A stretch of DNA of 64,000 bases from Lycium barbarum. Taxonomy: Eukaryota > Streptophyta > Magnoliopsida > Solanales > Solanaceae. The stretch spans positions 9,215,205 through 9,279,204 of the forward strand of contig NC_083345.1 in assembly GCF_019175385.1 (NCBI RefSeq), written 5' to 3'. The notes below the pieces were generated by a model that searched no databases, had not been told where the DNA came from, and worked only from the letters and a program-made list of their open reading frames with translations. Below are positions 12,004 to 22,918 of this stretch, piece after piece; the first letter of the stretch is position 1, and every line of letters starts with the position of its first letter. The position numbers were made by a program, and so were the translations under genes.

Positions 12004-13756
12004 TGACACCACCATTGCTCCACCTCATGATGCTGCTGCAGATCCGAGCGCCTAGTGCGCTCCAGGGAGGCCCTCCATTCTTTTGATGCATTATATTGAT
12101 GCATTGGGGGAAATGCATGTTTTTAAGTTGGGGGTGTGGGTAATTGTTGTTTTTATTGGTATTGTTGGTATTGCTTTGATATATTGGATATTATTTGTTA
12201 TGGTTTTTGTTTTTGTGGGTATTTTAGCCCAAATTGTGATAGTAAGCATATGTTTAGGACAATTGTTATTGTTTTTGTTTTGTTGGTATTGTTTTTATTA
12301 TTAAGTATGTGTTAGGACCTTCTTCGGCTGTTCTTTGCTATGTGTTCTATTCCCGAAGAATGTTATGTGTATGTTGAACCTGGCATGTTTAGGATGTTTA
12401 ATTAAGAGTAAAGTAATGATGACTTAAGTGGTGGTGGTCCGTGTTCTTAGCATATATAAAAGTGGTTTTTACAAGTCAATGATATCCCTCCGAAAAATAA
12501 TTTGTGATGTACATCAAGAATGAGTTGTTGATATTGACATGTATGGTTCTTTTAATGACATTGCAAATAAAGGGTGTCCATATATGTGAAACCTTCAAAC
12601 GAAAGTGAAGTCAGAATATTTAAACAATCCTTATGCCATTGTGTTGTGAGTTCTTAGTTTCCATTTGTGTATGATGCGTGTAATCTAGAACATACCCGGT
12701 TGGTCGTGCGTGAATTCTAAGGAGAGTTTGATTGTGAAGTGATCCTAGGCTTTCTTTGTATTGACTCCAAAGCCTGTTTATCTTAAATGAGCCTAGCCCG
12801 TACAGAAAATGATCCCTAGTCTCCCATTTTGAGCCTATAGACTTTTTCTTTGATTAGCCATGAACTAACTTTCCCTTCTGTGAATAAACCCATTTGGTAC
12901 CAAGTCCCTCCTTGACACTGAAGAATGGCAAATAAGGCTAAAAGCCTAAGTTGGGGGTGATAAGTGAGAAATGCGAAAAATGAGGCTAAAAGCTTAAGAT
13001 GGGGGTGATAAGTGAAAAATGCGAAAAGTAAGGCCAAAGGCCTGTTGGGGGTGATCGTGAGTATTGCGGGGCATGATTCAGTGTGGATATATATATAAAA
13101 TATAGATATATAAGTTATGAATAAATCCACGCTGAAGCTGTAGGGTCAGAAATAAGAGAAAGAGAGGTGAATAAAGTCAAAAAGAAGCGTCAAGGTGGGT
13201 GTGTCACCACTATCCAAATATTCATTCTACCCGTCCCTAAGCCAATGTTACAAACCCAAAAAGTCCTAATGTGATCACAATCAAACTGTTCAAAGTTGAA
13301 GGCATGGAAAATAAAGGCAAGTCTATGGTATGTGCACGCATGGTATGCAAATTTCTTTGTGAGTGTGAGTGTCCTTCTGTCTCTTTAGTTATCTGTCCCA
13401 TTTATTTTGTAAATGTGTGTTGGGACATTCTTTGGTCTATGTGAGGGCATAAGGATGGTAGATTGCAAAGTAACTGGCTTTCGGAAGTTGAAATTCATGT
13501 GCATAGAGACCCCCGTACTATGATTGTGTCATTAATTGAGGTTGCATAGTAAATTGCAATTTTTCTTAAATGTACGTCTTGTTTCAAAAATAGGAGATGG
13601 ATAAGAGCCTAAATATTTTTCTTGGATTGAAGAGTTCGTGCTAGAAACACATGCCAAAACCACCGTAGTCATTCTTATTTTGCTAAGATGTCGTGTGTTA
13701 GTAGTGAGTCTTATTGTAGTTGCTTGAGGACAAGCAAAAGCATAAGTTGGGGGTGT
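12004..13756 (+). other. Athila 3' noncoding tail with repeated polypurine-type motifs
   Basis: No coding region is seen. A GTTGGGGGTG-type motif occurs near 12127, 12951, 12997 (GATGGGGGTG), 13035 and 13746. The last directly abuts the 3' LTR and is the likely plus-strand primer. The block at 12935-13060 is a short tandem repeat built around AAGGC-TAAAAGC-TAAG-TTGGGGGTGATAAGTG, about 45 bp per unit with three diverged units. Confidence 0.7.
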
Positions 13757-14334
13757 TGATGTGCTGTGAATTTCGGCACATTTTATGCCTTTGTAACTAG
13801 AAGTGTTGCTTGTTTTTAAGTGTTTTTATATTGTTTCTTATGTTATTTTTGTGTCTTATAGGGTTGGTTGACTAAGGATCGGAAATGAGATGAAATGCTG
13901 AAAAACAGATAAATTGGAGCTAAATGACGGTCTGTAACTCATGTTACGGACCATAACGTGATTCGTAACTCATGTTACGGACCGTAACGTGATCCGTACC
14001 AGAAAGGATACGTGCCGCTATAAAGGACGGTCCGTAACTCATGTTATGGTCTGTAACATTGAACCGTAACAGGACCAAAATTTCCAGACCATCGGTGTTA
14101 CGATGTGGTGTTACGGTCCATAACAGCAATTCCAGTCAAAATATTTAATTTCATTATTCAACCAATATTTCAAACTATCAGGAATAGGATTAAAGCCTTT
14201 AAAGACTAGTATCGCATATGATTAGTATTCTTTTCTCTCCATATTCCCTGTGGGATTCGACCCCAACCTTGTTGGGTTACTATATTTGACAACGTCCGCT
14301 TTACGCCATTAATAGGTGTAATTTGAGCGTATCA
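13757..14334 (+). mobile_element. Athila 3' LTR
   Basis: The LTR begins TGATGTGCTG immediately after the polypurine tract and ends GCGTATCA, giving matching TGAT/ATCA termini and a length near 578 bp. Past 14334 the sequence switches to the minus-strand chromovirus integrase frame. It contains several GTTACGG palindromes. The 5' partner is not in the window, so the start is inferred from the tract and termini, with an uncertainty of about 3 bases. Confidence 0.75.
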
Positions 14335-16650
14335 ACCCCCTACTGCAGAACTATGCCATATATTTAGCAACTCAGACCTCAATGTTGAATCTGCTCCAAT
14401 TACCAACTTACCATTCTTTCTCAATTGTTGATTGATGAAAGAATAACCCTTCACATCCATATTCAATACTGTCATATCATGGATGATCTTGACCAGCATA
14501 GGATCCTCCTTCCAACTATCCATGATGGATTGTAATAAGCCAGATCTCACAGTAGACAAAGTAAGTGCAGCCAGTTCCACTGCTGGCATTCTAGAGAGAG
14601 CATTAGCAGCCTTATTTTCCTTCCCTTTCTTATATTCTATCTCAAAGTCAAATTGCATCAGTTTAGCAATCCACTTAAGTTGAGAGCCAGTGTGTAGTTT
14701 TTGCTCCAAAAGGAATTTGAGAGCCTTTTGGTCAGTTTTGACAATGAAGTGTCTAACAATTAAATATTGACCCCATCTAGTAATTGCCATGACCAGGACT
14801 AGTAACTCCTTGTCATAAACTGACAAGGTTTGATGTAACTTAGATAACCCCTGACTCAAGTATGCAATAGGTTGTCCTTGTTGCATGAGAACATCTCCAA
14901 TGCCCACATCACAAGCATCAGTTTCCACTGTAAAACCAAGATCAAAATTAGGCAAAGCAAGCACAGGGGCAGAAGTCAGTGCTTGTTTAAGTTTCTGAAA
15001 AGCCAGGTCAGCCTTAGAATCCCATTTGAAATTGTCTTTATCCAACAAATCTGTGAGGGGTTTGCTGATCTGACCATAGTTCTTAATAAATCTCCTGTAG
15101 CATCCAACTAGGCCTAAAAATCCTCTCAACTGCTTGAGAGTGACAGGTTCAGGCCATTGCTGGACAGCTTGAATTTTCTTTGGGTCTGTGGACACACCCT
15201 TAACAGAGATAAAGTGCCCCAAGTATTCCACACATGCTACAGAAAACTGGCATTTAGATCTTCTAGCATATAGTTGGTGTTTCACTAACAACTGGGAGGC
15301 AGTTCTCAAATGCTCCACATGTTCTTCTAAACTTCTGCTGAAAATGAGGATATCATCAAAGAAAACCAAAATGAACGTCCTTAAATGTTCCCTGAATACA
15401 TGATTCATCAAGCCTTGGAAACTAAAAGGGGCATTAGTAAGACCAAAAGGCATCACTACATACTCATAGTGCCCAGAGTGTGTCCTAAATGCAGTCTTAT
15501 GAATGTTATCAGGTGCCATCCTGATTTGATGGTAACCTGATCTTATATCAATTTTAGAGAAAATCTTTGATCCACCCAACTCATCTAATAATTCTTCAAT
15601 GATGGGAATTGGGTGCTTATCTTTGATGGTAATCTTGTTTAACGCCCTGTAATCTACACATAACCTCCAACCACCATCCTTCTTTCCTACTAACACCACA
15701 GGGGAAGCAAATAGGCTGCAACTATTTTGGATCAATCCCTGTTCCTGCAGTTCTTGAACCATGCCTTCAATCACATCTTTTTGGACTGGTGAATACCTAT
15801 AGGGTCTTGCATTAACTGGATTGGAGACTTCCTTTAGAGGAATACGATGATCAAAATGATTCCTAAAAGGTAGCAACACCTTGGGTTCCTCAAACACCTC
15901 ATTGAACTCTTGCATCACTTCTTGAATCATCACTGAATCATCTGCATGATCTTGTTCTAAAGGAGTTCTGGTACGCTCTTCCTCCTGCTGATTCAACTTG
16001 ATCATAAATAGTTGCGTTTGATCATCAGTTGTCTTCTGTAGGGTAGATGATTCTACTAATGCCAAGGTGGGAGAAATACCCTTGAGGGATAACATTTTTC
16101 CCTCATATGCAAAATCCATGGTGAACAGACTGAAATTGAACATGATATCCCCTAGACTACTAAGCCATTGTATTCCCAAAACCATATCACAAGACCCTAA
16201 GGGCAACAAGTAAAAATCAGCCCTGAAAACTGAGCTATGCAGCAACCATTCTAGCCCCTTGCACATGCCAGCAATGGGAACTAAATTACCATCAGCTAGG
16301 CTAGCATCTTGATGTTTGCAAGGATAAACCTTCCATCCCATTTTAGCTGCAACCCCACAATCGAGGAAGTTATGTGTTGAACCAGTGTCAATCAACACAT
16401 TCAAAGGCTTCTTCTGACAATACCCCATCAGCCTTAAGGTGTTGTAGCCTTTAGTGCCATGAAGTGCATGGATAGAAATCTCACATGCCTCGGCTACATC
16501 TTCTACATTCAAAACCTCATCATCTAATTCCTCCAGGATTTCTTCTTCTTCTAACTCTAACAGATAGAGTTGAGCCTTGTTCTTGCACACATGCCCAGGC
16601 TGGAACTTTTCATCACATACGAAGCATAGGCCCTTGGCCCTCTTCTAACT
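14335..16650 (-). pseudogene. Chromovirus pol: protease, RT, RNase H, integrase start
   Basis: A frame of about 750 codons stays open from 16590 to the Athila junction. In order: the protease active site DTGSTH near residue 68, RT with a CVDYRALN motif and an FFDD catalytic box, RNase H with a VETDA motif, and the start of the integrase HHCC finger, cut at the element boundary. Just upstream, at 16590-16650, a CCHC knuckle is readable but preceded by an in-frame TAG where related elements have Glu. The knuckle therefore could not be translated with upstream gag. The pol frame itself is surprisingly clean compared with the neighbouring Athila. Confidence 0.88.
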
Positions 16651-16653
16651 CAA

Positions 16654-18028
16654 TTCAGCAAGGGTAAGTCTTCTTCTCTTGATCTATCATTAGCAGAGGT
16701 TGGAGTGACTTTGGGATTATGGTAAGCAGGTTTGGTTACTGGTTTATGGTAAGGCTGGCTAGGGGTGGAATATCTATTAGAACTTGAGTGGGATGAAGAC
16801 AAGGCATTCCCCATAGCTTTGGATTGTTTCAAGAAGTTAGATTCCTGGAGTCTATCAAGGTGGTAAGCCTATGGAAGAGAGTAAGGTTTGTGTATTCTAA
16901 CAGCATCCTTAAGTTCTGGCTTCGGGTTTTCTAAAAAAATACTAACAGCATAGCTAGGATCCAGGTTTCAGTCTAGTCATAGCTCTATCAAAAGCTTCCT
17001 GAAATTCCACTACTCCCCCAATTTGTTTCAATTTTACAAGTTCACTCATTGGGTCATCAAATTCAGCCCCAAATCTACCAGAGAGGGCCCATATATATTC
17101 CTTCCACACAGAAGGTGGCAGTTGAGCATGAGTTCTACTCCTCATGTAAGCTCTATGCCATTGTAGATCCAAATCATCCAAATGCATAGAAGCTACTCTA
17201 ACTTTTTGGTGATGGGGAACTTCATCCATTGAAAAAACCTGCTCAACTTGGTACCACCAGTCCTGAAAGTTAGTTCCATTGAATCTAGGGAAATCAACTT
17301 TGTATTGTCTTAGAATTGAAGGTGGTTTATGATTATGGTAAGGGTTGTTGTATTGGTTAAGATAAGGAGAATAGGCAGGAGGAGGGTTAGGAGTAAGCAA
17401 TCGGGTAAGCATGGAAGGATGTTGAAAACTATGATTAGGGTAGTTTTGAGCTTGATAGTTCTAATTTTGGTAGTTTTGGTATAGGTAGTTGTGGTGTTGA
17501 TAGTTTTGGTTCTGATAATGGGTTGTTGGGCTAGAATTGGGTATAGAACAAGGAATTTGACCAACAGAGATGGTGGGTTGTGCAGAACTATACGTGTAGA
17601 TAGCTAGGTTGGAATTTAGAGGTGCGACTGATTGAATTGGGTGTTGTATAAAAGGAGGTGGAATCGACTGAATGAAGAATGGAGTAGACTAATTAATGTG
17701 AAATGGAGGACTAGATGATTGCAGCCCCAATGATCTATTAACGTGAACATTCAAGTTTTGATGTTGCAACTGAATCAGGTGTCATACCTGCATAATCATA
17801 AGGACCCTCTGTAGGAGAATATAGGTCATCTTTATCAGTGACCATCTGAGCTTCCTTTCCCCTAATCAAATTTTTCCCAGCTGCAATTGATTCCTTTAAC
17901 TCGCGAAATGCCCTTTCATTGATCGATTCCCACTGGTTTTGCCTCGCATTGAAGTTGGCAACCTCGATTGCCATTCGATCCAAACGATTTAGAACCTCCT
18001 TGATTTCTCCTACCATGGCAGTACCCAC
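16654..18028 (-). pseudogene. Chromovirus gag (frameshifted)
   Basis: The start codon at 18026-18028 lies 14 nt downstream (minus strand) of the primer binding site. The first 96 residues form a charged helical region. A gap with stops follows, then a clear gag core at 17300-16954 with a DFPRFNG motif, WW-containing helix and LKQIGGVVEFQ-like motif. A frameshift near 16970 and a TAG near 16868 separate this from a Ser/Pro-rich segment leading to the zinc knuckle. The element's capsid protein is therefore non-functional. Confidence 0.8.
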
Positions 18029-18041
18029 AGCTCAAGAAAGA

Positions 18042-18053
18042 GCTCTGATACCA
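18042..18053 (-). promoter_or_regulatory. Primer binding site for initiator Met-tRNA
   Basis: The minus strand reads TGGTATCAGAGC, the standard 12-base match to the 3' end of plant initiator Met-tRNA. It lies 4 nt from the inner LTR end (CA at 18058), where reverse transcription of this element would have begun. Confidence 0.92.
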
Positions 18054-18057
18054 CTAA

Positions 18058-18323
18058 TGTGAACTGAGATCGGATTACGAGAAAATAAATGGAAATCGAA
18101 ATAAAACTAAGAAGGTAAGATAATTCTCATTAATCCGCTCCCTGCTCACTGAGAAGTGAGCTACATATAACCAACTCCACTGGGGAGGGACTAAAATGTA
18201 AAAGAAATAATGGGACTTAAGTGACAATATAGAAAGACTGTAACTAACTAAACTACTGGAATATACTACTACTCAAATGCAGGGTACAACCCTTATTGCA
18301 GCAGTCGAAAGAGATATTTAACA
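18058..18323 (-). mobile_element. Chromovirus 5' LTR (outer end tentative)
   Basis: The inner boundary (minus-strand CTCAGTTCACA) is fixed by the primer binding site. The outer boundary is proposed at 18323, where the minus strand reads TGTTAAATATC, giving TG...CA termini and 266 bp. The second LTR is not in the window to confirm this. Confidence 0.5.
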
Positions 18324-18333
18324 GATCATATCA

Positions 18334-18665
18334 AAACACAAGTGAAATAATCACATCATTCAACCCCCAACACAACACAATACCAGAATCAAGAAGCAAC
18401 ATTATGAACACATCTTTCCAAATGAGTATCTGATAAACTACCTAGTCATATGTCCAATTTTTCAATAAACACAAGTGAAATAATCACTTCATTCAACCCC
18501 CAACACAACACAATACCATAATCAAGAAACAACATTATGAGGGCAAAAATGAGAGATTAAAAAGACAATTTTTTTTTTCATTAAATACAAGTGAAATAAT
18601 CACTTCATTCAACCCCCAACACAACACAACAATCAAGAAAAAACATTATGAAGCAAAAATGAGAG
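18334..18665. repeat. Three diverged copies of an approximately 70-bp repeat
   Basis: Copies begin near 18334, 18468 and 18582. Each contains ACAAGTGAAATAATCAC, a CATTCAACCCCCAACACAAC segment and a C(A)nATTATGA end. The spacers also match partly: a TATCTGATAAACTACCTAG string at about 18428 resembles TATTTGATAAAGAACCTAG at about 18692. The real unit is therefore probably a larger tandem duplication of about 130 bp. Confidence 0.8.
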
Positions 18666-18699
18666 GAAAAAAATCATTATTTTAAAGTAGGTATTTGAT

Positions 18700-18830
18700 A
18701 AAGAACCTAGAGTGTTGATGAGTGATCTCAATCTTGGTGGAATAAGACGAGAGACTGACATTTTGCTCTCCCTTGAGGAACAAACAGCAAAGGGTTTTAG
18801 CGAGGTTTAAGGCTGAGAACAATGCTTCAC
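18700..18830 (-). other. Possible orphan first exon with presequence-like peptide
   Basis: On the minus strand, a leader-like stretch (AAACCC, TTCCTCAAGG) precedes an ATG at 18759-18761. About 18 codons follow, rich in Ser, Arg, Leu and Pro and lacking acidic residues, as in a mitochondrial or plastid presequence. A possible donor (CTAG|GT) lies near 18708. No downstream exon is visible because the sequence soon enters the triplicated repeat and the retroelement. This is weak: a short open stretch with favourable composition. Confidence 0.2.
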
Positions 18831-19703
18831 ATTTAACTACCTAAAATACCCTTCTTTCTTAATCACACTACCTTAAACTGCACTTATCAAAACAACCTTA
18901 AAAATAAGGGAAAATCGTCATTTTATACAAGGCTTATACATTATCTACGATAATTGTATAATGTTGTATATCGTGTGACGTGCGTATAAACATTGTTGCA
19001 AAAAAAAAAATGGCTCTGCGGATGTAAAATAAAAATATGGTTACGTGGATGTAATATTTTATGCTGAATTGTATATTATTGAAATTATCCCTTTATGTTT
19101 ATTTGGTTTAATTAAATTTGTATTTACACGCACTCAAATGGTAGCGGCTGCGAATTTTCTAGTTTGCAAAAAAATGTCAAACAAAATCGGCATGATCTTT
19201 GCTTGGAAGTGATGTTTGATAATATCATTATAAATTAACCTTTTTATTATATTAAATAAATAAAAGATTGATTCTTAACGTGTTTATTCACTTTCTTATT
19301 AAATGATCGTTTAAATATTTCAATGTTGTTGTATTTTCATGTGCACGAGTCTATAATTAGTAAGAAGTGTAATGTCTTTGCGATTAAGAAAATATATTAT
19401 TAACAAAAATAAGTGGGGTGTATCAGGATTTTGAGAGTCATAAGCTTGAAAGCATATAGGAACGCAAGACCGTTGTTGATTGTGGATGGTGTAAAAATAT
19501 ACTAATCCGATGTGTTGATATTAGTGATGGAGACAGAAATTTAGTAAAGGAATTCGAAAATACAAGAATGATATATTTAAAATTTGAACCAACAATATAA
19601 AATAATTTTAAACTTTCTTTTACCATCACACTAAAAGTTCAAATCTCCTTCCCAGTAGTTTCAAATCTCCTTCCCAAGAGTTGGCTTCAATCATGGTTAA
19701 TTT
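18831..19703. other. AT-rich intergenic sequence, nothing recognised
   Basis: I see no gene, no clear repeat boundary and no RNA gene here. Confidence 0.6.
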
Positions 19704-19711
19704 CTTCTGGG

Positions 19712-20627
19712 TAGGGGTGTACAAAGTAAACCGACAAACCGCATCAAATCGATAAACCGAGTTAAACTGAGAAAAAAACTCGACTAGTGGTTTGGTTTGA
19801 CTTGGTTTGGTGTTGAAAAAAAAAACCCGACCATAATTGGTTTGGTTTGGTTTTAACGAAAAAAAGTCAAACCGAACCAAACCAACCCGACATTACATGT
19901 ATTAAATTTTATACATAAAAATATTTATTTGTAATGTAATTTATAAATATTTCTTAAATGTTTTCGTAGTTTTTTATCTATTATCATATTATTCAAGCTT
20001 GAACTTAGAATTTTGAACGTCAATAAGTTTTATATCCTATGGATGTTAGTAACTCAAATAAAGTTCAAACCAAAATCAACTCCACACTAATGCTAACAAA
20101 AGAAATTCAATTTACCATTAGGAATGACAATAATGTTGGATATCTATTCTTTAGATTTGCATAATTGATTTAGAGAGTGAAAATACATAACTTGAGTTTT
20201 TTTTCTCTGTCATGTAATTAATACTTATTTGTCGTACTTATTTTAGCATGACTTAATATTTTTAGATTATGGTCATTTTCTTTATGGCTTGTTAATTAGC
20301 AATATTTATTTTAACCGATTTTATTAGCTTTTGTTAAATATTTTAATACAATGTCATCACTCTTCTCACATTTTGTGTTATTTTCTTAAGAAACACCTTA
20401 ATTATATAGTTGTACCTTACTAGTACTAAAGAAATATTTGAAGTAAAATTTATATGTTTTGTATCAAGACTATTCCGAAAAAAAAACCTGAAAAACCCGA
20501 GAAAACCCGAGGTGGAAAAACCCGAATTTTACTGGTTTGGGTTGGTGTATAAATTTAAAAACCCGACGCAATTGGTTTGGTTTGGTGTTTAAAAAATTCG
20601 AACCAACCCAGTCCATGTACACCCCTA
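19712..20627. mobile_element. hAT-type MITE, 916 bp, perfect 8-bp TSD
   Basis: The element starts TAGGGGTGTACA and ends TGTACACCCCTA, flanked by CTTCTGGG at 19704-19711 and 20628-20635. Both subterminal regions are packed with GGTTTGGTTTGG/CCAAACC-type motifs, in opposite orientation at the two ends. An 8-bp duplication with a TAGGGG terminus is characteristic of hAT elements. No transposase is encoded. Confidence 0.92.
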
Positions 20628-22009
20628 CTTCTGGGCGACTAAGTAGGCGTTTGGACATGCGATTTTGTCTCATGAGATGAAATCAGCATTTGGACATGCG
20701 ATTTCATCTCTGATTTTATCTGATGAGATGAAATCAAAAATCATCCAAAAAGGCATGATTTGGGATTTGAAATCATGATTTCAAAAAATATAAAAGTAAA
20801 ATTTGATCCATACATTTATATTCGGTAAAAAAAAGACCCATAAATTGGTAGATATATTTACCAATTATTTTTACCAACCATTTATATTAAGGGTCTGTTT
20901 GGAAAGCCACCTGGTAATTGGAATTGGTGTAATTACTAGGGTAGTAATTACACAGTCTAGTAATTACACAGTAGTGTAATTACAACGACCTGTTTGTTTG
21001 TCATAACGTAATTACAGTGTAATTACAACCGTGTTGTTTGATTGCACAAATGTAATTACACAGTCAGTTTAATTTAAAAATAAAATTTAATCATAAAAAA
21101 ATTAAAATTAATATTTAAAAAATATTGCCTTTATAAATGATATTAAATTAGTTATTTAATAACACATTTTTTCTTGAAAATATATTAATTAATAATCATA
21201 TATTTGTAACTAATATTGTAACAAAAATAATTGATATATATTTTTCAAATTAATATTTAATTTTAATTAATTATAAAACTTAAAAGAAGACTTTTTTTGT
21301 GAGAACGTCATGGATTGGATGTTTGACAAAAAAATAATATTAATAAATATAATGTCATAACATTATTCAAATGTTTGACACAAAAACTCCATCAAATGTA
21401 AGTGAAAAATAAACAACATGCAATGTGAAAGCAAATAACTTAAAATTGAAAATATAACCTAAATTCAAAATCCAAAAGAAAAAGTTCAACATAATACTCT
21501 TATGTCAAATTCCAACATTACATAAGTAAGTTCCAACGTAACTTAAGTAAATAATGCAAAAGAAAGGAAAAATATAAGTCTATAACCCCATTCACAATGA
21601 AATTCTACTTTAATAACATCACCCATTATATGTCAAGTTTGTTAATAACTCATTCTTTCCAATATTAAGAGGTGTAGTTTCAAATATTAGAATAATAGCA
21701 CGGTTATGCTAAATGAATAAAATAAAAAAATAAAAAAATACAAGCAATTACATGGAATCACAAGAAGTAAAGGTTGGGAATGAAAAGAAAGAAAATGAAA
21801 AATAAATAATATAAAAAGAAAAATACATTTTAAAAAATAAAAATAAAAAGTAAAAATAAAAAAGAAATTAAAATAATAGAAATAAAAATATATTAAAAAT
21901 CAAAAAAATTAAAATAATAGAAATAAAATAAATTAAAGTAAAAAAATTAACAAATTACAAAGTAACCCTGTAATTACAGGGTGTAATTACACCCAATTCT
22001 CAGCTCCCC

Positions 22010-22178
22010 GAATTTTTGACCAAAATAAGCTATTATTTAAACCAATTCACCAAAATAATACGTTTTTAATTTTTTTTTACAGAACTAGCATAAACGTATT
22101 CCTGAGTAACGTATTAGACATTATTTTATTCAAAAATTCTGACGGGAAAAACAGCTAATAAGTGGACGGCGTTAAAAT
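22010..22178 (+). repeat. MULE left terminal inverted repeat
   Basis: It is inverted relative to 29689-29855 with only scattered mismatches. It contains GACCAAAATAAGCTATTATT and a TTTACAGAACTAGC stretch. Just inward, both ends carry CGTTAC/GTAACG motifs. Confidence 0.9.
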
Positions 22179-22317
22179 AAAAGTCGTTACGGACAGTAAC
22201 GATTTAGTCCTATTACGTATCCTAAGACCACGACTATTAGTTGTCTCTTCATTTAAAATAACGACGTCGTTCAGTGTTTTCTAATATATGTGAATAAATA
22301 TACAACTGAGCAGTAAG

Positions 22318-22421
22318 CCCTCATTGAACAAATTTTCCTTTTCAACTTAAACCCCCTCTTCAAAATAAACCCTCATTCAATAAATTTTCTTTTTCAACCT
22401 AAATCCCCTCTTCAAAATAAA
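22318..22421 (+). repeat. 52-bp tandem duplication upstream of the PMD gene
   Basis: Two adjacent copies begin CCCTCATT at 22318 and 22370, each ending CTCTTCAAAATAAA, with a few substitutions. They lie in the promoter or leader of the PMD gene. 22644-22859 may be a leader intron (GTATGTG ... TTTTTTAG). Confidence 0.85.
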
Positions 22422-22918
22422 ACCCTAACATCACTATCACCAAGAGAACAACAAAATTTACTCGATCCATATATTATTTTATCTATCTCTGCAAATTGAT
22501 TTTGTTCCGATGATATAGATTGTGAAGTTTATTCGATTTTTTGCTGCAAATTTTAAATGTGAAACTTTCAAAGCTCAGTATTTTGTGCGATTTTACTTGC
22601 AAAAAATCGATTAAGAAGCTTGGAACAGGATACTGTGATTAAGGTATGTGTTTTTTCACACACTAGTATAGTGGAAGAATTCTGGATTACATTTCAAACT
22701 TTTAATTTCTGGATTAGAAGATAATGGTATGACGAATTTCTCCCTTTATCTTCAAAAAAAGGTAGTATGCTTGTTTCTGGGTTTTTCGTTTGGGAAGATA
22801 CAGAGTTTTTTTCTCTGTTTTTTCACTTTCTTAAGAAGATGTGATGTTCACATTTTTTAGGCAAAACAAGCATAGAAGTTTCATAGAAAATATTCACTTG
22901 TGTAGGTATTTTTGTTTT

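Larger units (their letters stand above)
2841..14334 (+). mobile_element. Athila-type Ty3/gypsy retrotransposon, 5' truncated and decayed
   Basis: Order on the plus strand: gag, protease, RT, RNase H, integrase, a spacer rich in GTTACGG palindromes, a third coding region with a plant-transposon-protein domain, a noncoding tail with polypurine tracts, and a 3' LTR. A gene after pol, Athila-like gag and protease, and a long noncoding tail are typical of the Athila lineage. The 5' LTR and the start of gag are missing because the minus-strand LTR at 1-2840 interrupts the element. The 3' LTR abuts a chromovirus integrase frame, so the element was probably inserted into that chromovirus. Every coding region has stops or frameshifts, so it is not autonomous. 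Confidence 0.88.
14335..18323 (-). mobile_element. Ty3/gypsy chromovirus, Reina-like, truncated in integrase
   Basis: Minus-strand order from the right: 5' LTR (about 18323-18058), an initiator-Met-tRNA primer site, gag, zinc knuckle, protease, RT, RNase H and the start of integrase. The frame stops within the integrase zinc finger, after an Ala-Val-Gly-Gly motif, exactly where the Athila 3' LTR begins. This suggests the Athila element landed here. The rest of integrase and the 3' LTR should lie beyond the left window edge unless lost. The short LTR and compact coding region suggest Reina, but the clade call is from memory. Confidence 0.8.
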
